Assembly (NCBI GenBank): GCA_013399855.1
Contig: VXAY01000172.1
Location: 2,271,934 to 2,335,933, forward strand
Direction of reading: 5' to 3'
Length of the DNA: 64,000 nucleotides
Source of the DNA: Oxyruncus cristatus
Lineage: Eukaryota; Chordata; Aves; Passeriformes; Cotingidae
The translations under genes were made by a program, and so were the position numbers. Position 1 is the first letter of the stretch, and the number at the start of each line of letters is the position of its first letter. The notes under the pieces are model-generated. The model had not been told where the DNA came from, did no database searches, and saw only the letters and a program-made list of their open reading frames with translations. Shown here one piece after another: positions 62,993-64,000 of this stretch.

Positions 62993-64000
62993 ATTTTATG
63001 AAGTAAATGAACTCTGTTTGATGTCTATTTAGTCAAGTCAATTAATTGAACTAATCATAAAATCAAATAAACTGAATTTTTGAATTAAATTCTAGACTTT
63101 CTTCCTATGTGAAAGAATTCCTGGAATCTAGATGTTAAAATGTATTTTTCTTATTAGTCCTTGTGATTAGAATGAAGGGGAGAAGAAGTTCTGATTTCTC
63201 TCTGTAGAAGTGCATATTATCCTTCAGCCAGTGTGAAGTGACATAAACCAAATGGTAAAAAAAAATTCTATTATTACTGATACGTTTCCACTGGAATAAA
63301 AGTGACAGTGGAGTTAGACCAGTGTAGCTGTCACAATACACTGATTCCAGTGAACCTCTTACGTAAACAAGCACATTTATGTTTTGCTTAGTAATAGGTG
63401 TATGACATTTTTTAGAAATTAACCTGTAAGTGGCATCGTGTATCACTTCAGATAATGTAAGTTTTTTGCTTTCCTTGTTATTACTTTGGAAGGTCTATTT
63501 AAAGGGCATTGTTATTCCAAATAGAAAGTTAAATAAGCACTTTCATCCTGATTTCATTCCATCAGTCCTAAAAACTTCTGAAAGGTTTACGTTGCTAAAA
63601 TTGTTAATAATTTTCTAATTTAGGAAATACAATGCTCTTTTCAGTTCTGGATTGAAATTCAGTTGTCATTTCAAGTTTACATTCATTTGAAATTGCATGT
63701 TACTCAAGGTAATGTACTGGATATAGGTACTTCAAGTGTTGAAGTATAGGTAGCTCATATTGCAGGTGCTTTTAATTTGTACTGGAGAGTGTGTAAACTT
63801 GCAGTACAAAGAAGTGCAAGGTGCACGAGCAACGGACATAAATGAAGGAACATCTTAATACCAGCAGTATAAAGTGTATTTAACATAGTACACTGACAGA
63901 TGTACCCTTTAGTAGTGGGCCAAGGTAAGAAGTCTGTGCTGCAGAACAAAGGCAAAATGCAAATTTTGGAGGGGGCAGCATCTTTATACAGGAAAGTTTC

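Larger units (their letters stand above)
55759..64000 (+). other. SYT14 intron 2, continuing past the window
   Basis: Starts with gtaagc. I looked for the transmembrane-encoding exon and for C2-domain segments and found none. The interval is AT-rich, with a GC-elevated unassigned block at about 57,670-58,340, two CR1 fragments and a small tetranucleotide repeat. Confidence 0.8.

Noticed and set aside
1..64000. CRISPR arrays, prokaryotic operons, tRNA or rRNA genes, intact endogenous viral genes
   Set aside because: None seen. Repeats are CR1, a SINE-like relic and simple repeats, and coding sequence is spliced vertebrate exons only.

Overview
The window is nuclear DNA from a vertebrate, most likely a bird. 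It has GT-AG spliced exons in long AT-rich introns, one strong CpG island, and interspersed repeats dominated by CR1 LINE fragments, several ending in the ATTCTGTGATTCT-type tail typical of avian CR1. There is no bacterial, viral or CRISPR-like gene content. The species cannot be named from sequence alone. Two assembly ambiguities are present: a single n at 34,539 and nine n at 43,213-43,221.

Layout. Positions 1-7,705 hold the 3' half of UTP25 (DIEXF/Def), a ribosome-biogenesis factor, on the + strand. Seven coding exons, the first cut by the window edge, join in frame to 416 codons plus a TAG stop, followed by a short 3' UTR with polyadenylation signals. From about 7.7 to 43.0 kb is a roughly 35 kb interval with no gene I can support. 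It contains CR1 copies of several ages, a probable MIR-type SINE relic, a short minisatellite and a 45-bp alternating purine-pyrimidine tract. A CpG island at about 43.02-44.05 kb carries the promoter and first coding exon of SYT14 (synaptotagmin-14), also on the + strand. A 12.4-kb intron leads to a 48-nt second coding exon at 55,711-55,758. The remaining 8 kb belongs to the next SYT14 intron; the transmembrane and C2-domain exons lie beyond the window.

Context. UTP25 and SYT14 are neighbours in the same orientation in mammals too (human 1q32, beside IRF6), so this looks like conserved vertebrate synteny. The two genes have unrelated roles, nucleolar 18S rRNA maturation and a neuronal C2-domain protein, and nothing suggests they work together.

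I found no convincing new biological system. The points most worth checking are a CR1 element ending next to the SYT14 promoter, an upstream ATG whose frame depends on an unresolved gap, the Z-DNA-prone tract, an unassigned GC-elevated block at 57.67-58.34 kb inside an SYT14 intron, and some candidate regulatory segments in the intergenic interval.
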